Source of the DNA: Natronomicrosphaera sp040876735
GTDB taxonomy: Bacteria > Planctomycetota > Phycisphaerae > Phycisphaerales > Phycisphaeraceae
Reading direction: 5' to 3'
NCBI GenBank assembly: GCA_040876735.1
Contig: JBBDPC010000033.1
Coordinates: forward strand, 73,916-137,915
DNA: 64,000 bases
This document shows, one piece after another, positions 25,294-33,917 of the stretch. Under the pieces are notes generated by a model. That model did not search any database. It was given only the letters and a program-made list of their open reading frames with translations, and was not told where the DNA came from. The stretch's first letter is position 1. The number at the start of each line of letters is the position of its first letter. Both the position numbers and the translations under genes were made by a program.

Positions 25294-26579
25294 GAGTTGT
25301 CTTCCACCACGGCGTTCCCCGTCGCGTCCGCCTTCCACGGCTCAACCGACGGCGCCGGTGCCGGCACGCGCTCCGCAAACGCCTCGCGCAACACCCGCTC
25401 CAGCACCGCCCCCCAACTGTGCTGCCCGTCGAAAAACCGATCCGCCGCCGCCCGCGTCCCCGCCAGGTAGCGCTCGTACGTCGCCGCGTCATCCGCCAGC
25501 GTTTCGATCGCCTCGCGGTACTGCTCCACCGCGTCCGGATCGACCAGCCAGACCGCCTCCGGCGCTTCACGCGTCGAAGGACACACCGACGAACTCACCA
25601 CCGGCCGGCCCGCCAGCACCGCTTCCACCACCACCTGGTTGAACCCTTCGTGCAACTCCGATCGCGTCGGCACGACCACCGCATGCGCCGCGGCGAACAT
25701 CTGCCGCATCTCCGCACGTCCGCAGTGCCCGTGGCAGCGGAACCGTTCGCCGAGGTGCATCGCCGCCGCCTTCTCGCGCAGCGCCGCCAGTTGCGAACCG
25801 TCGCCGCAGAGGTCGAGGCGGATGTCGTCCCGCCCGGCGTCGCGCCAGTGGCGGGCGATGGCGAGCAGGTCGTCCACGCCCTTCGACGTTTCGATCCGCC
25901 CGGCATAGAGCACGCGAAACGGCCGGCGCGACCAGACCGGCGTCGCCAGGTCGGCGAACGCCTCGCTGCGGTAGAGCGGGTTGAACCGCACGATCGGCCG
26001 GGCCGCCCCGCCGGTGAGCCGACGCACCTGGCCGGCAATGTCCTCCGAGGCGACCATCACCGCCAGACAGCGGTCGCGGAACAACCCCCGGCTGAGCGAG
26101 AGCACGGCGTTGTGGATCACCCCCGGCGACCGGTGGCCGGGCCAGAGCTTGCCATGCAGTGCCGGCACGACCGCGATGCCCGTGCGCGTCAACAGGCTCA
26201 GCACGAACCAGTGGGCGTAGCGCGTGGAGACGACCACGTCGGCGCGGAACCGCCAGGCACTGACGAGCAGGCGCAGGCTGTACCAGAAGATGCCTGCGTG
26301 ATGCAGTGGGCCGCGGCGGTCGAACAGCGGGATCGGGCGGTAGTCGATGCGGACGTCGTCGTCGACGAAGGTGCGCTTCGGGCCGCGCGGGCTGATGAGC
26401 CAGGCACGGGCGTCGAGACGTTGGCAGAGGTCGTGGAACTGGTGCGTGTAGGCGACGTTCATCTGCGTCGGGTCGTCATCGCCCGCCCGCCAGTGCTGGT
26501 AGGTGGGGATCAGCTCGCCGGGCCCGGTGGCGTAGAGGATGCGCAGCGGGCGCGGGTTGGTGGGGGTGGGGGTGGTCAT
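25290..26579 (-). CDS. GT4-family glycosyltransferase
   Basis: This 429-residue GT-B protein has RILYATGPGELIPTYQHW near residue 15, VVSTRYAHWFVLSLL near residue 115, and a donor domain from FRVLYAGRIETSKGVDDLL near residue 220. VVVPTRSELHEGFNQVVVEA with the E-x7-E motif lies near residue 305. The ATG at 26579 is preferred over an in-frame TTG at 26600 that overlaps the upstream gene; neither has a clear ribosome site. Its coupling to the sulfotransferase by ATGA suggests it acts on the same product. Confidence 0.88.
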   Translation of the reverse strand: MTTPTPTNPRPLRILYATGPGELIPTYQHWRAGDDDPTQMNVAYTHQFHDLCQRLDARAWLISPRGPKRTFVDDDVRIDYRPIPLFDRRGPLHHAGIFWYSLRLLVSAWRFRADVVVSTRYAHWFVLSLLTRTGIAVVPALHGKLWPGHRSPGVIHNAVLSLSRGLFRDRCLAVMVASEDIAGQVRRLTGGAARPIVRFNPLYRSEAFADLATPVWSRRPFRVLYAGRIETSKGVDDLLAIARHWRDAGRDDIRLDLCGDGSQLAALREKAAAMHLGERFRCHGHCGRAEMRQMFAAAHAVVVPTRSELHEGFNQVVVEAVLAGRPVVSSSVCPSTREAPEAVWLVDPDAVEQYREAIETLADDAATYERYLAGTRAAADRFFDGQHSWGAVLERVLREAFAERVPAPAPSVEPWKADATGNAVVEDNS

Positions 26580-26588
26580 GGTGGGAGC

Positions 26589-26605
26589 GCTAAACCGCAA
26601 GCGGC
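26589..26605. repeat. Short repeat GCTAAACCGCAAGCGGC
   Basis: This 17-base sequence at the polymerase stop codon is nearly identical to 40425-40441, and its core GCCGCAAGCGGC recurs at 6898-6909. It forms a short stem (CCGC/GCGG) and includes the stop codon of the upstream gene. Confidence 0.5.
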
Positions 26606-27945
26606 TGCGGGGCGGGGGCGGGTCGGCGTTGGGTGGCCTGGATGTAGAGGCCGGTGATCGTGCCGACCATGAGCATGAACATCGGGTTGAGCATGGCGTT
26701 GAACATGCTGTCGATGGCGAAGAGGATCGCCCCGAGGCTGAGGCAGGCGACCGGCGCGCCCAGCGGATGGCCCAGCACCGGCCGGGGCAGCCGGCGGAAC
26801 AGCAGCACGGGCGGCAGCAGCATCACCGTGAGGTAGGTCGCCAGCCCCACCAGGCCGAAGTGGCCGAACGCGAGAATCCACATGCTCTCGGCCACCGGCA
26901 TTTCGTGCGGTTCGAGGCCTGGCCGAACCTGCCGGGCATAGTTCCACCCGCGCCAGCCGAAGATCGGCGCTTCATACGCCCGGCCCATCAGCGCCTCTTC
27001 GTTTTCAATGCGGAAGTTCAGCGAGTCGGCGCGATCCGGGCCGGCGATCACCTCCGCCGCGGCGACCATGTGTTGCGGCAACTGCGTCTGCCCGAGGCGG
27101 GAAAAGACGTAGATCGGCGGGATCAGCGCCAGCGCGATCAACGGCGCCACCAGTCGCGTGCGCTCCGACACCAGCAGCGCCGCCCCGCCGATCACCAGCA
27201 GCCCCACCGCCCCGGTCGACCGCGCCAGCAGCGTCGTCAGCAGCAGCACCACCACCCAGACGCCCATCGGCACGCCGAGCAGACGGCGCACCGCCCCGCT
27301 GTGCCACAGCCCCAACGCCATCAGCGACGCGGTGGCCATGAACATCGCCACCATCAGCCCGTGCGTCATGAACACCATCGGCCGATAGCCGCCGAAGCGC
27401 AGCGTCTGGCGGAAGTCGTGCTGGTGAAAGCCGTAGAAGATGTTGTGCAACTGCGGGCTGAAGCGCATCTCGTAGAGGCACAGCGGCACGTAGATGAGCC
27501 CGGCGATGACGATGGCGGTGGCGAGCAGGCGCACGTTGCCCGGCTCGCTGAAATACGCTCGGCCGAGCCAGTAAGGCAGCCCCCACAACACCAGGTGATC
27601 GAAGATGCCCGACGCCCCGTCGTAGATGCCCGTGCCCACCGAAATCGCCGACGCCATCGGCAACAGCACCACCCAGACCGCCATCGGCAGGTCCAGCCAG
27701 TGCGGCCGCACATCGAGCAGCCGGCCAAGCTCGCCCCGCAATGCCAGCCCCCCCAGAATGCCCACCGCAATGGCGGCGGTCTTGTTGTACGTCGGCGCGC
27801 CCTGAAAATCGATGCCCGCCATCGGCAGAAACATCCACCCGCCCAGGAACGTGCTGAGCATGGCGACGCGCACCGGCAGCCAGAGGAACGAAGCCGCCCC
27901 GAGGACCGGCCAGGCGAAGAGCGCGATGTAAGCCAGTTGTTGCAT
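26590..27945 (-). CDS. O-antigen polymerase/ligase-like (Wzy/WaaL) membrane protein
   Basis: This 451-residue protein has about ten hydrophobic segments and a large loop near residues 280-340 that begins PQHMVAAAEVIAGPDRA and includes EAPIFGWRGWNYARQ and MWILAFGHFGLVG. The FGxGxxN/GWRGWN and HN..L pattern resembles O-antigen ligase or Wzy polymerases (PF04932). Such proteins polymerise or ligate lipid-linked repeat units on the periplasmic side. It lies next to the flippase, as expected for a Wzx/Wzy pathway. No Wzz or outer membrane export gene is in the window. Whether it is polymerase or ligase cannot be decided. Confidence 0.82.
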   Translation of the reverse strand: MQQLAYIALFAWPVLGAASFLWLPVRVAMLSTFLGGWMFLPMAGIDFQGAPTYNKTAAIAVGILGGLALRGELGRLLDVRPHWLDLPMAVWVVLLPMASAISVGTGIYDGASGIFDHLVLWGLPYWLGRAYFSEPGNVRLLATAIVIAGLIYVPLCLYEMRFSPQLHNIFYGFHQHDFRQTLRFGGYRPMVFMTHGLMVAMFMATASLMALGLWHSGAVRRLLGVPMGVWVVVLLLTTLLARSTGAVGLLVIGGAALLVSERTRLVAPLIALALIPPIYVFSRLGQTQLPQHMVAAAEVIAGPDRADSLNFRIENEEALMGRAYEAPIFGWRGWNYARQVRPGLEPHEMPVAESMWILAFGHFGLVGLATYLTVMLLPPVLLFRRLPRPVLGHPLGAPVACLSLGAILFAIDSMFNAMLNPMFMLMVGTITGLYIQATQRRPAPAPQPLAV

Positions 27946-27960
27946 GGAACGTCAGACGCG

Positions 27961-29328
27961 CTAGATCAACAGTGCGACGATCGAAAACCCACCACACACC
28001 GCCAGGGCCGGCAGGTCAAGCTTCGGCTGCCAGAACCCGCGGCTGGCGGCGAGGCCGGCGACGATCGGGTAGTGCAGCCACGGCGCCACCGCCAGGCCGG
28101 CGACGAAGCCCAGTTCCGCCGTGACGCCGAAGCGGTCGGCCATGGCATAGCCGGCGAGTGCAGCGCCAACGGTGAGCACCAGCCGGGAGGCGACGCAGAG
28201 CATGTGGCGGAAGCTGTCGCCCAGGGCCAGGAACGCGTGCAGGTAAGTCAGCGTGAGCACCCGGGCGAGGGAGGCGATGATCATCAGGCGAAGGATCCAG
28301 CCCACGTCGCCGTAGGCCGACGGATAAAGCCAGACCGCGATCGGCGGCCCGGCGATCAGCAGCAGCAATTGCCCGCCGTTGCCCGGCAGGATCAGCGCCA
28401 GCCGCACCTGCGTGAGCTTTTCCCGAAACTGCGTCGCGTCGCGCCGGTACAGCTCCGCCATGGCGGGGAAGCCGACGGTGTTGCCCAGCCGCATCACCAG
28501 CAGCGGCGCGAGTTCGCTGATTTGCACGGCGATCCAGAACACGCCCAGCAGGCCCGGCGAGAAGAGGCCGCCGAGCAACAGCTTGTCGCTCTGCTTCGCC
28601 AGGAAGGTGATCAGCGTGCCCAGGAAGATCCACCGGCCGAAGCGGAACAATTCGTGCACGGCCGCGCGGTCCCACGCCAGGCGATGACGCGTCGCGGTGG
28701 GCAGCAGGTAGCTGCCGAGACTGCGGGTCGCTTCGCTGGCGATGGCGCCGGCGACCAGCGCCCAGACGCTCGGGTGCACCAGCGCCCAGCCGACCATCAC
28801 CGTCACGCCCACCGCCTGCGCGGTGAGGCGCAGCTTCGAGATCGCCTGCATCTGAAGCCGGCGGTTGAGCACGTAGAGGCTGGTCGAGCCCATCCCCATG
28901 GTGACGGCCGTGATGGCGGCCACGGGCAGCAGGTAGCGCAGTTCGTATTCCCACACCAGCGCCACCGGCCAGGCGAGTGCACAGGCGGCGAGCCAGAGCA
29001 GGACGCCGCGGACGATCTGGATGGTCCATGCGGTGTTGAGGAATCGCGGGTCTTCGCCGCGCTCGCTGCGGATGATGCTCGGCGCCAGGCCGACGTCGGA
29101 GAACATCTGCAACCCCTGGACGAAGACGTTGACCAGGGCCATGAGCCCGAACGCCTCGGGCACGAGCAGGTAGGCCAGGACGAGGTTGCCGACGAAGCGC
29201 AGCGCCTGCCCGAGCGTGTATTCGGCGGTGATCCAGCCGCCGCCCGCCAACGTCCGGGCCTTGAGACCGGGTGAGGGCGCGGCGACAGCGGCCGCGGGTC
29301 GCGGTTGATCGGAGGCGGTGGAGGCCAT
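27961..29328 (-). CDS. Oligosaccharide flippase (Wzx-like, MOP superfamily)
   Basis: This 455-residue protein has the layout of a Wzx/lipopolysaccharide-flippase of the MOP superfamily: AGGGWITAEYTLGQALRFV near residue 35, AFGLMALVNVFVQGLQMFSDVGL (helix 2) and then about ten further hydrophobic helices. It carries the flippase-like WIFLGTLITFLAKQSDKLLLG near residue 240. It should move lipid-linked repeat units across the inner membrane. It is the first gene of the large minus-strand cluster and sits 8 bases after a heptamer tandem array. No good ribosome site precedes the ATG. Confidence 0.9.
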   Translation of the reverse strand: MASTASDQPRPAAAVAAPSPGLKARTLAGGGWITAEYTLGQALRFVGNLVLAYLLVPEAFGLMALVNVFVQGLQMFSDVGLAPSIIRSERGEDPRFLNTAWTIQIVRGVLLWLAACALAWPVALVWEYELRYLLPVAAITAVTMGMGSTSLYVLNRRLQMQAISKLRLTAQAVGVTVMVGWALVHPSVWALVAGAIASEATRSLGSYLLPTATRHRLAWDRAAVHELFRFGRWIFLGTLITFLAKQSDKLLLGGLFSPGLLGVFWIAVQISELAPLLVMRLGNTVGFPAMAELYRRDATQFREKLTQVRLALILPGNGGQLLLLIAGPPIAVWLYPSAYGDVGWILRLMIIASLARVLTLTYLHAFLALGDSFRHMLCVASRLVLTVGAALAGYAMADRFGVTAELGFVAGLAVAPWLHYPIVAGLAASRGFWQPKLDLPALAVCGGFSIVALLI

Positions 29329-29335
29329 GCATGTG

Positions 29336-29391
29336 TCGGGGATCGGGGATCGGGGATCGGGGATCGGGGATCGGGGATCGGGGATCGGGGA
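29336..29391. repeat. Tandem heptamer TCGGGGA, 8 perfect copies
   Basis: Eight perfect head-to-tail copies of TCGGGGA (56 bp) end 7 bases from the flippase start codon at 29328. A partial ninth copy follows. The array lies where the ribosome site or promoter spacer of that gene would be. Confidence 0.95.
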
Positions 29392-29556
29392 TCGGAAAGA
29401 ATTTTATAAGCCGAGGGCTGAGTCCGCGAAGCCCTGGATCAGGGTGATCGATGAATCGGTGATCGATGATCTGTGATCTGTAATCGTTCGGTCACCGGGG
29501 CCGTCCGGCGCGATCTGACATCATCGATTATCGATTACACATCATACATTCTCCTC

Positions 29557-29640
29557 ATCCCGCTCTTCGCTCGCGGACTCGCTCAGAGGCGGGCGTTGGG
29601 ACATCCGATTTCTGACTTCTGACCCTCTGACTTCTGACCT
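29557..29640. repeat. Intergenic repeat related to 44228-44301
   Basis: The 84-bp segment shares ATCCCGCTCTTCG, CTCAGAGGCGGGCGTT and CTGACTTCTGACC blocks in the same order with the right arm of the large near-palindrome at 44140-44303. Only one arm is clear here. Confidence 0.6.
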
Positions 29641-29763
29641 GCGAGGAGCGGGGGGAAGGGAGCTGGCGACGGATGGCGGCACGCTCGGCATGCGGTCATT
29701 CGATGTCGCCGGTCCCCTCCCCCGGCTCCTCGCGTGGAGCCGGGGGACTGACGGGTGGGTGAA

Positions 29764-32451
29764 TCAGTCGTAGTCCGCCTGGAGGGTGTAGCCGGCACGG
29801 ATGTAAGCCATGACGGACTTGGCCTCGTAGGCGGGGCGCCAGAACTCGCGTCGCTGCTTGCGTGCTTCGTTGACGAAAGCGCTGTGCGAGGCTGGGCGTC
29901 CGATCCAGCCGTGGTAGTTCATCACATGACGGCTGGCGTCGACGTAGCGGTTGGCATCGAGTTCGACCTGGTTCCACCGCTCCTGGGCGCCGTTGCCCAG
30001 GCGGATGGCGGGCCAGCGGTCGTTGTTCATCTGGAAGTTGAATACGACGTTGGACTGGACCATCACATCCTTGTTGGGCCGGTCGTTGTCAAAGTGGACG
30101 GCACTGTGGCCGGCCTTGAAGGTTTTGTGGACGACGTAGTTGTTCTCGATGCGTCCACGTTCGAGGCTGGCGACATGGATGCCGAACGCCTGGTCGGTGG
30201 GGTTGCCGCCGACGATGATCGACCGGCCGAGGCTGGTGAGCAGGTTGCGGCGGATGGTCACGTCGCTGAAGTTCAGCGGCGAGCCATAGCCTGCTCCGCC
30301 GGAGTAGCCGACGGTGATGCCGTTGGCGTTGGCGAAGACGATGTTGTCTTCCACCAGCACGCGGCGCGAGCCGCCGCTGGCGTTGGAGCTGAGCTTGATG
30401 CCCCAGCTCGACGCGTTCGAGAAGACGTTGTTGCGGATGGTCACGTCGTTGCACTGGAAGATGTAGACGTTGTGGTTGAAGATGGTCGCCTCCGCGCCGC
30501 CGCCGAGGCCGTTGCCGTCCCACACGCAATCTTCGATCAGCAGCCCGTTCACCCGGCCGGCGTAGAGGCCCTGGGCGTGACCGCCGCTGGGGCGGGCGTC
30601 GACGATCACCGATCGCCGGATGGCCAGGCCCGACGGCCGGCCGCCGTTGAACTCGTGAGCGTTGATGTTGTCCTTCGCGCCGTGGATGTAGCAGTCCTCA
30701 ATGAGGAAGTCATGGAACTCGCCGACGAGCCGGACGTTGTTGTTTCGTCCGCGGCCGTTGAGCTCGAGGCCGACGAGGGCAACGTGGCGGATGACCGGCC
30801 GCATGGAGAAGTTGTTGCCGCTGCCGCCGCCGTCGCCGACGATCGGGCGGTTACCTTCGCCGTAGGCGCCGATGACCATGCGGTGATCCTTCGATCGGCC
30901 GGACTTCTCCCAGCGGGGGAAGGTTTCGGTCCACTTGTCACCGCGTCGCAGGAGCATGTGGTCGGACGAGCCGTCGCGAAGCAGGCTGTGTCCACGGCTG
31001 AGGCTGCGGACGGGGCTGTTTTCGCTGAGGCCGTTGTTGCTGTCATTGCCGCGCGACTGGGAGACGTAGATCACCCGGCTGTCGCTGGTGCGGGCGAAGG
31101 TGGTCCAGCCGTTGCTGGAGCGATCGACGAAGTTGGGGTTGGGCGGGGTGTTGCCGTCGCCGGGGTCGTCGCCACCGTTGTTGTCGTCGTCAGGATCCGT
31201 CGTGCCGTCGTCAGGATCCGTCGTGCCGTCGTCGGGGTCGGTCGTGCCGTCATCGGGATCGGTCGTGCCATCGTCGGGATCCGTCGTGCCGTCGTCGGGA
31301 TCCGTCGTGCCATCGCCATCGCCATTTCCCCCGTCGGGGTCAGTGGTGCCGGCGACTTCGATGCGGTGGGTGACTTCCTGCACATCCTGGCCGGGCTGGC
31401 GCAGGCGGGCCTGGATGACGTTGCTGCCGTTGGGCAGTTGGTCGAGGCGCGAGGTGTTGATGCGCCACGGTTCGCCGTTGACGCGGTGGGCGAAGGCGTC
31501 GACCATGCGCCCTTCACCATCGGACCAGGCGAGGACCATGATGCTGCCGCCCGCGGGCATCGGGCCGGAGAGGTCGAAGTGCACGTGCGAACCCGAGCCG
31601 ACGCTGTACGTGGCGGGCGTGCCCTCGGCGAAGCTGAGCGTGACCGACTGATCCGGCTCCGGCTGCGGCGCCGGCGCGGCTTCGACCTCGACCCAGTGGT
31701 CGGACCGCAGGTTGTTCGTGCCGGGCAGGCGGAAGACGAGCTGGATATTGTTGCGTCCCTCGGGCAGCTCATTCAGACGCGAGGCGCTGATCCGCCACGG
31801 CGAGTCGGCGATGGTGTGCGCGAACGCCTGCACCATGCGCTGCTCGTCATCGGACCAGGCGAGCACGAGCATGTCCGCGCCGTCGGGCACGTCGCCTTCC
31901 ACGGCCAGGTCGATCGCGCTGGCGCTGCCAGCTTCAAAGCTGGCGGGGGCGCCGCTGAAGCTGACGCTGGGCGCAACCGGGGCGGGGGGTTCGACCGCCA
32001 GCCAGTGGTAGGCCCGGTCGATGACCTGGCCGTTGTCGCGGAGCATGAGCTGGAGGTTGACCCGGCCCTCGGGCAGCTTGTCGAGCTGGCCGGGGGCAAT
32101 GCGCCACGGCGAGCCGGTGACGGTGTGGCTGAACGCCTGCACCACCGCCTGCTGCTCGTCGGACCAGGCGACGACCAGCACGTCGCGCTGGCCGGCATCG
32201 GGATTGTCGACGCTGAAGTTCAGCGCCTGCCCGGATTCCTTGACATAACTGGCCGGTGGACTGCTGAACTGAACCGCCCCCAGCGAGGCGGACTCGGCCG
32301 ACTGCTGAAACTGGGCCAAGGTCGTCGCCGTCAGCGACGGGTTGGCGGCGGCCACGCCAGGCATCGCGCCCAGCGCCACGGCCGTCATCAGAAGGAAAAA
32401 CACACGGGATCGGAACGCCTGAATGTTGAATCGCTTTCTTCGGGGCATCAT
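29764..32451 (-). CDS. Secreted right-handed beta-helix protein with triple N-terminal repeat domain
   Basis: This 895-residue protein starts with a signal peptide (RSRVFFLLMTAVALGAMPG, ending in VAAA). Three homologous domains of about 100 residues follow; each has VLAWSD or VVAWSD, a Q/V-AF-H segment, PWRI and a QLxxLPxG motif (first near residue 80). A linker of about six DPDDGTT repeats is near residues 380-425. The rest is a parallel beta-helix beginning VIYVSQSRGNDSNNGLS, with many N-asparagine turns (NNVRLVGEF, ISxNAS), as in pectate-lyase-like and alginate-epimerase-like proteins. Probably extracellular and acting on or binding polysaccharide. Activity is unknown. The start was set by the signal peptide. 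Confidence 0.85.
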   Translation of the reverse strand: MMPRRKRFNIQAFRSRVFFLLMTAVALGAMPGVAAANPSLTATTLAQFQQSAESASLGAVQFSSPPASYVKESGQALNFSVDNPDAGQRDVLVVAWSDEQQAVVQAFSHTVTGSPWRIAPGQLDKLPEGRVNLQLMLRDNGQVIDRAYHWLAVEPPAPVAPSVSFSGAPASFEAGSASAIDLAVEGDVPDGADMLVLAWSDDEQRMVQAFAHTIADSPWRISASRLNELPEGRNNIQLVFRLPGTNNLRSDHWVEVEAAPAPQPEPDQSVTLSFAEGTPATYSVGSGSHVHFDLSGPMPAGGSIMVLAWSDGEGRMVDAFAHRVNGEPWRINTSRLDQLPNGSNVIQARLRQPGQDVQEVTHRIEVAGTTDPDGGNGDGDGTTDPDDGTTDPDDGTTDPDDGTTDPDDGTTDPDDGTTDPDDDNNGGDDPGDGNTPPNPNFVDRSSNGWTTFARTSDSRVIYVSQSRGNDSNNGLSENSPVRSLSRGHSLLRDGSSDHMLLRRGDKWTETFPRWEKSGRSKDHRMVIGAYGEGNRPIVGDGGGSGNNFSMRPVIRHVALVGLELNGRGRNNNVRLVGEFHDFLIEDCYIHGAKDNINAHEFNGGRPSGLAIRRSVIVDARPSGGHAQGLYAGRVNGLLIEDCVWDGNGLGGGAEATIFNHNVYIFQCNDVTIRNNVFSNASSWGIKLSSNASGGSRRVLVEDNIVFANANGITVGYSGGAGYGSPLNFSDVTIRRNLLTSLGRSIIVGGNPTDQAFGIHVASLERGRIENNYVVHKTFKAGHSAVHFDNDRPNKDVMVQSNVVFNFQMNNDRWPAIRLGNGAQERWNQVELDANRYVDASRHVMNYHGWIGRPASHSAFVNEARKQRREFWRPAYEAKSVMAYIRAGYTLQADYD
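31188..31325. repeat. 21-bp in-frame tandem repeat encoding DPDDGTT
   Basis: About six copies of a 21-base unit (core GTCGTGCCGTCGTCGGGATC, with third-position variants) encode an acidic linker inside the beta-helix gene. The units differ only at silent or near-silent sites. Length variation would alter the spacer without shifting the frame. Confidence 0.8.
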
Positions 32452-33233
32452 GCCTTTTACTTCTCCCCGAAGGTCTCCGCGTGGGTTATCGGCCAGATGA
32501 AGGGGGCAGTTGCCCTCCGGTTCGGAAAAATCGGAAAAAACCTCCCAATGTCCCTCAAGTGCCTGAATCACCCACCTCCCTCAACTCCGACCCCGCCCGC
32601 AAACTTCGATATTTCAATGCTTTATTCGCACTTTGGCCCGCGACAGGCCAAGGCTCCGCCCCCGTCGGCTGCGCGCTTTTTTGTGGCGCAGCGACCTCCA
32701 GGCGTTGATGCGGCCTCGAATCGGCAACCCGGTGGGCGTGCGGGGCGGAGGGTCCGCTTCCGCGCCTGCCGATGAAAAAGAGATGAACCGAAGTCACCAC
32801 GGCCACCCGCCCGGTCCGGCCGGGGCACAAGGCGCCGAGCGGCATCAGGCCCTCATGTGACGCTGAACCATCGCCCACAGCCGTTGCCGATGTGAGCTGG
32901 ACTCCGTTCCATGCTCCTCCTCGAAACGAAACAAGGCTCGCTTGTCCTTCTGCACGCATGTTGAGCAAAGGCCGTACCGTCACCGCGCGCCGTCGGGATC
33001 GCCGGGGCCGCGTGGAACCGCGAAAATGTTAAGATTGTTCAGCGGCAAGCCTTATGGGTTCTTCAACAACCTGCCCCAGGCGATCCGCCGGCATCGACCG
33101 CCCTGCGGCGCGACCGCGGCAGGCCGGGCCATGCAACTATTACAAGATCAACCGGGGCAAGTGCCTGCGTCTGAGGGGGAATCGCGTCGGCGTGGACGCG
33201 TGCCGGCCGCCGCTGACATACCATCGCACGGCC
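32452..33233. other. Divergent intergenic region, 782 bp, no confident gene
   Basis: This gap lies between the divergent beta-helix and NYN genes. The proximal 130 bases hold a possible ribosome site (GGGGAGAAG) for the beta-helix gene. Near 32635-32690 there are stems TTGGCC/GGCCAA and CTGCGC/GCGCAG with a T6 run at 32678-32683, and ATCGGCA (32723-32729) pairs with TGCCGAT (32768-32774). These may be a structured leader or an RNA. Short open frames are present but lack ribosome sites and coding features. A TTGTTC/AAGATTGTT AT-rich patch near 33030 may hold the promoter of the NYN gene. Confidence 0.4.
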
Positions 33234-33770
33234 ATGCTGTTGATCGACGGGTACAACGTGCTGCACACGCCCATGCCGCCCGCCCTGGCGGGGCTGGACA
33301 CGGCTAGTCTCTGCCGGGCGCTGGCGCGGACGCCGTGGCGGCGGGGCCCGATCGTCGTGGTCTGCGACGGCCAGGCGGGTCCGCTGGGCCTGCTCGAATC
33401 GCCGGTGGAGGCGGTGGAGCTGGTTTACGCCGGCCGAACGCGGATCGCCGACGACGTCATCATCGAGCAGATCAACGCCGCGACCGCCCCCCGCCGGCTG
33501 ATCGTCGTCAGCTCCGACCACGAGATCCGCCAGGCCGCTCGCCGCCGCCGGGCCCGGAGCTGGACCAGCGAGCAGTTCTTACATGAGTTGCTCGAGGCCC
33601 TTCGCCGGGGCCCTGCCGCCGCCGAGCCGGAAAAGCCCGCCCCCGACCCGCTGAGCCCGCGCCAGGTGGACGACTGGCTCGAAACGTTCGGCTATGAAGC
33701 GGGGCCGAGCGACCCGGACGACCCGGATGACGAGGACGATGACGACGCCCGCTACTGGCCGCCGCGGTGA
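33234..33770 (+). CDS. NYN-domain (YacP-like) PIN-fold nuclease
   Basis: This 178-residue protein begins MLLIDGYNVLHT, which is the NYN/YacP signature with its catalytic Asp, followed by VVVCDGQAGPLG near residue 40, IADDVIIEQINAA near residue 75 and LIVVSSDHEIRQAAR near residue 95. These three acidic clusters form the PIN-like metal site. A Pro-rich segment (EPEKPAPDPLS) and acidic tail (DPDDEDDDD) close the protein. YacP/Rae1-like proteins cut RNA. The start at 33234 is the first Met of the core; the frame extends upstream to 33054 without a plausible start signal. No ribosome site is seen. Confidence 0.8.
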   Translation: MLLIDGYNVLHTPMPPALAGLDTASLCRALARTPWRRGPIVVVCDGQAGPLGLLESPVEAVELVYAGRTRIADDVIIEQINAATAPRRLIVVSSDHEIRQAARRRRARSWTSEQFLHELLEALRRGPAAAEPEKPAPDPLSPRQVDDWLETFGYEAGPSDPDDPDDEDDDDARYWPPR

Positions 33771-33868
33771 TCGGGCCGGGCATCGTCGCGACACCGTCTC
33801 ATCACGCAAGTGACATGGTTTCTCACTGGAAACCGGCCAATTGCAATCACAAAATGAAGCGACCCGAC

Positions 33869-33887
33869 AGCGGTGATCGTCACCGCT
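33869..33887. promoter_or_regulatory. Perfect 8-bp palindrome AGCGGTGA-tcg-TCACCGCT
   Basis: A perfect 8-bp inverted repeat with a 3-base spacer lies 31 bases upstream of the small Cys-rich gene. It could be an operator or RNA hairpin. No regulator is suggested by the sequence. Confidence 0.4.
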
Positions 33888-33917
33888 GAACAATGCCCCC
33901 CCGACAGGAGTCTGGTC

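Larger units (their letters stand above)
29329..29763. other. Intergenic repeat-rich region, 435 bp
   Basis: There is no gene here. From the flippase outward it has the heptamer array (29336-29391), a series of degenerate GATCGATGATCTGTGATC-type tracts (about 29440-29545), and an element related to that at 44140-44303 (29557-29640). It ends with CCCCTCCCCCGGCTCC near 29715-29730, which resembles part of the 5248/12549 repeat, and an imperfect hairpin GGCTCCTCGCGTGGAGCC just before the beta-helix stop. The promoter of the polysaccharide cluster should be here, but I could not identify it. Confidence 0.6.

Noticed and set aside
26539..29274. A 911-codon plus-strand open frame
   Set aside because: It is antisense to Wzy and Wzx, which have clear membrane helices and family motifs. 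The product is Arg/Gln/His-rich without domains.
29755..32775. A 1006-codon plus-strand open frame
   Set aside because: It lies antisense to the beta-helix gene. Val/Gly/Ala/Asp-rich translation arises from the codon bias of the real gene.
32635..32780. Possible cyclic-di-GMP or other known riboswitch upstream of the beta-helix gene
   Set aside because: Some paired segments and a GGGTTGCCGA-like end were seen, but the required conserved core was not found.
32942..33307. Plus-strand 121-codon frame before the NYN gene
   Set aside because: It overlaps the NYN start in a different frame, and its sequence lacks coding features. No ribosome site is present.
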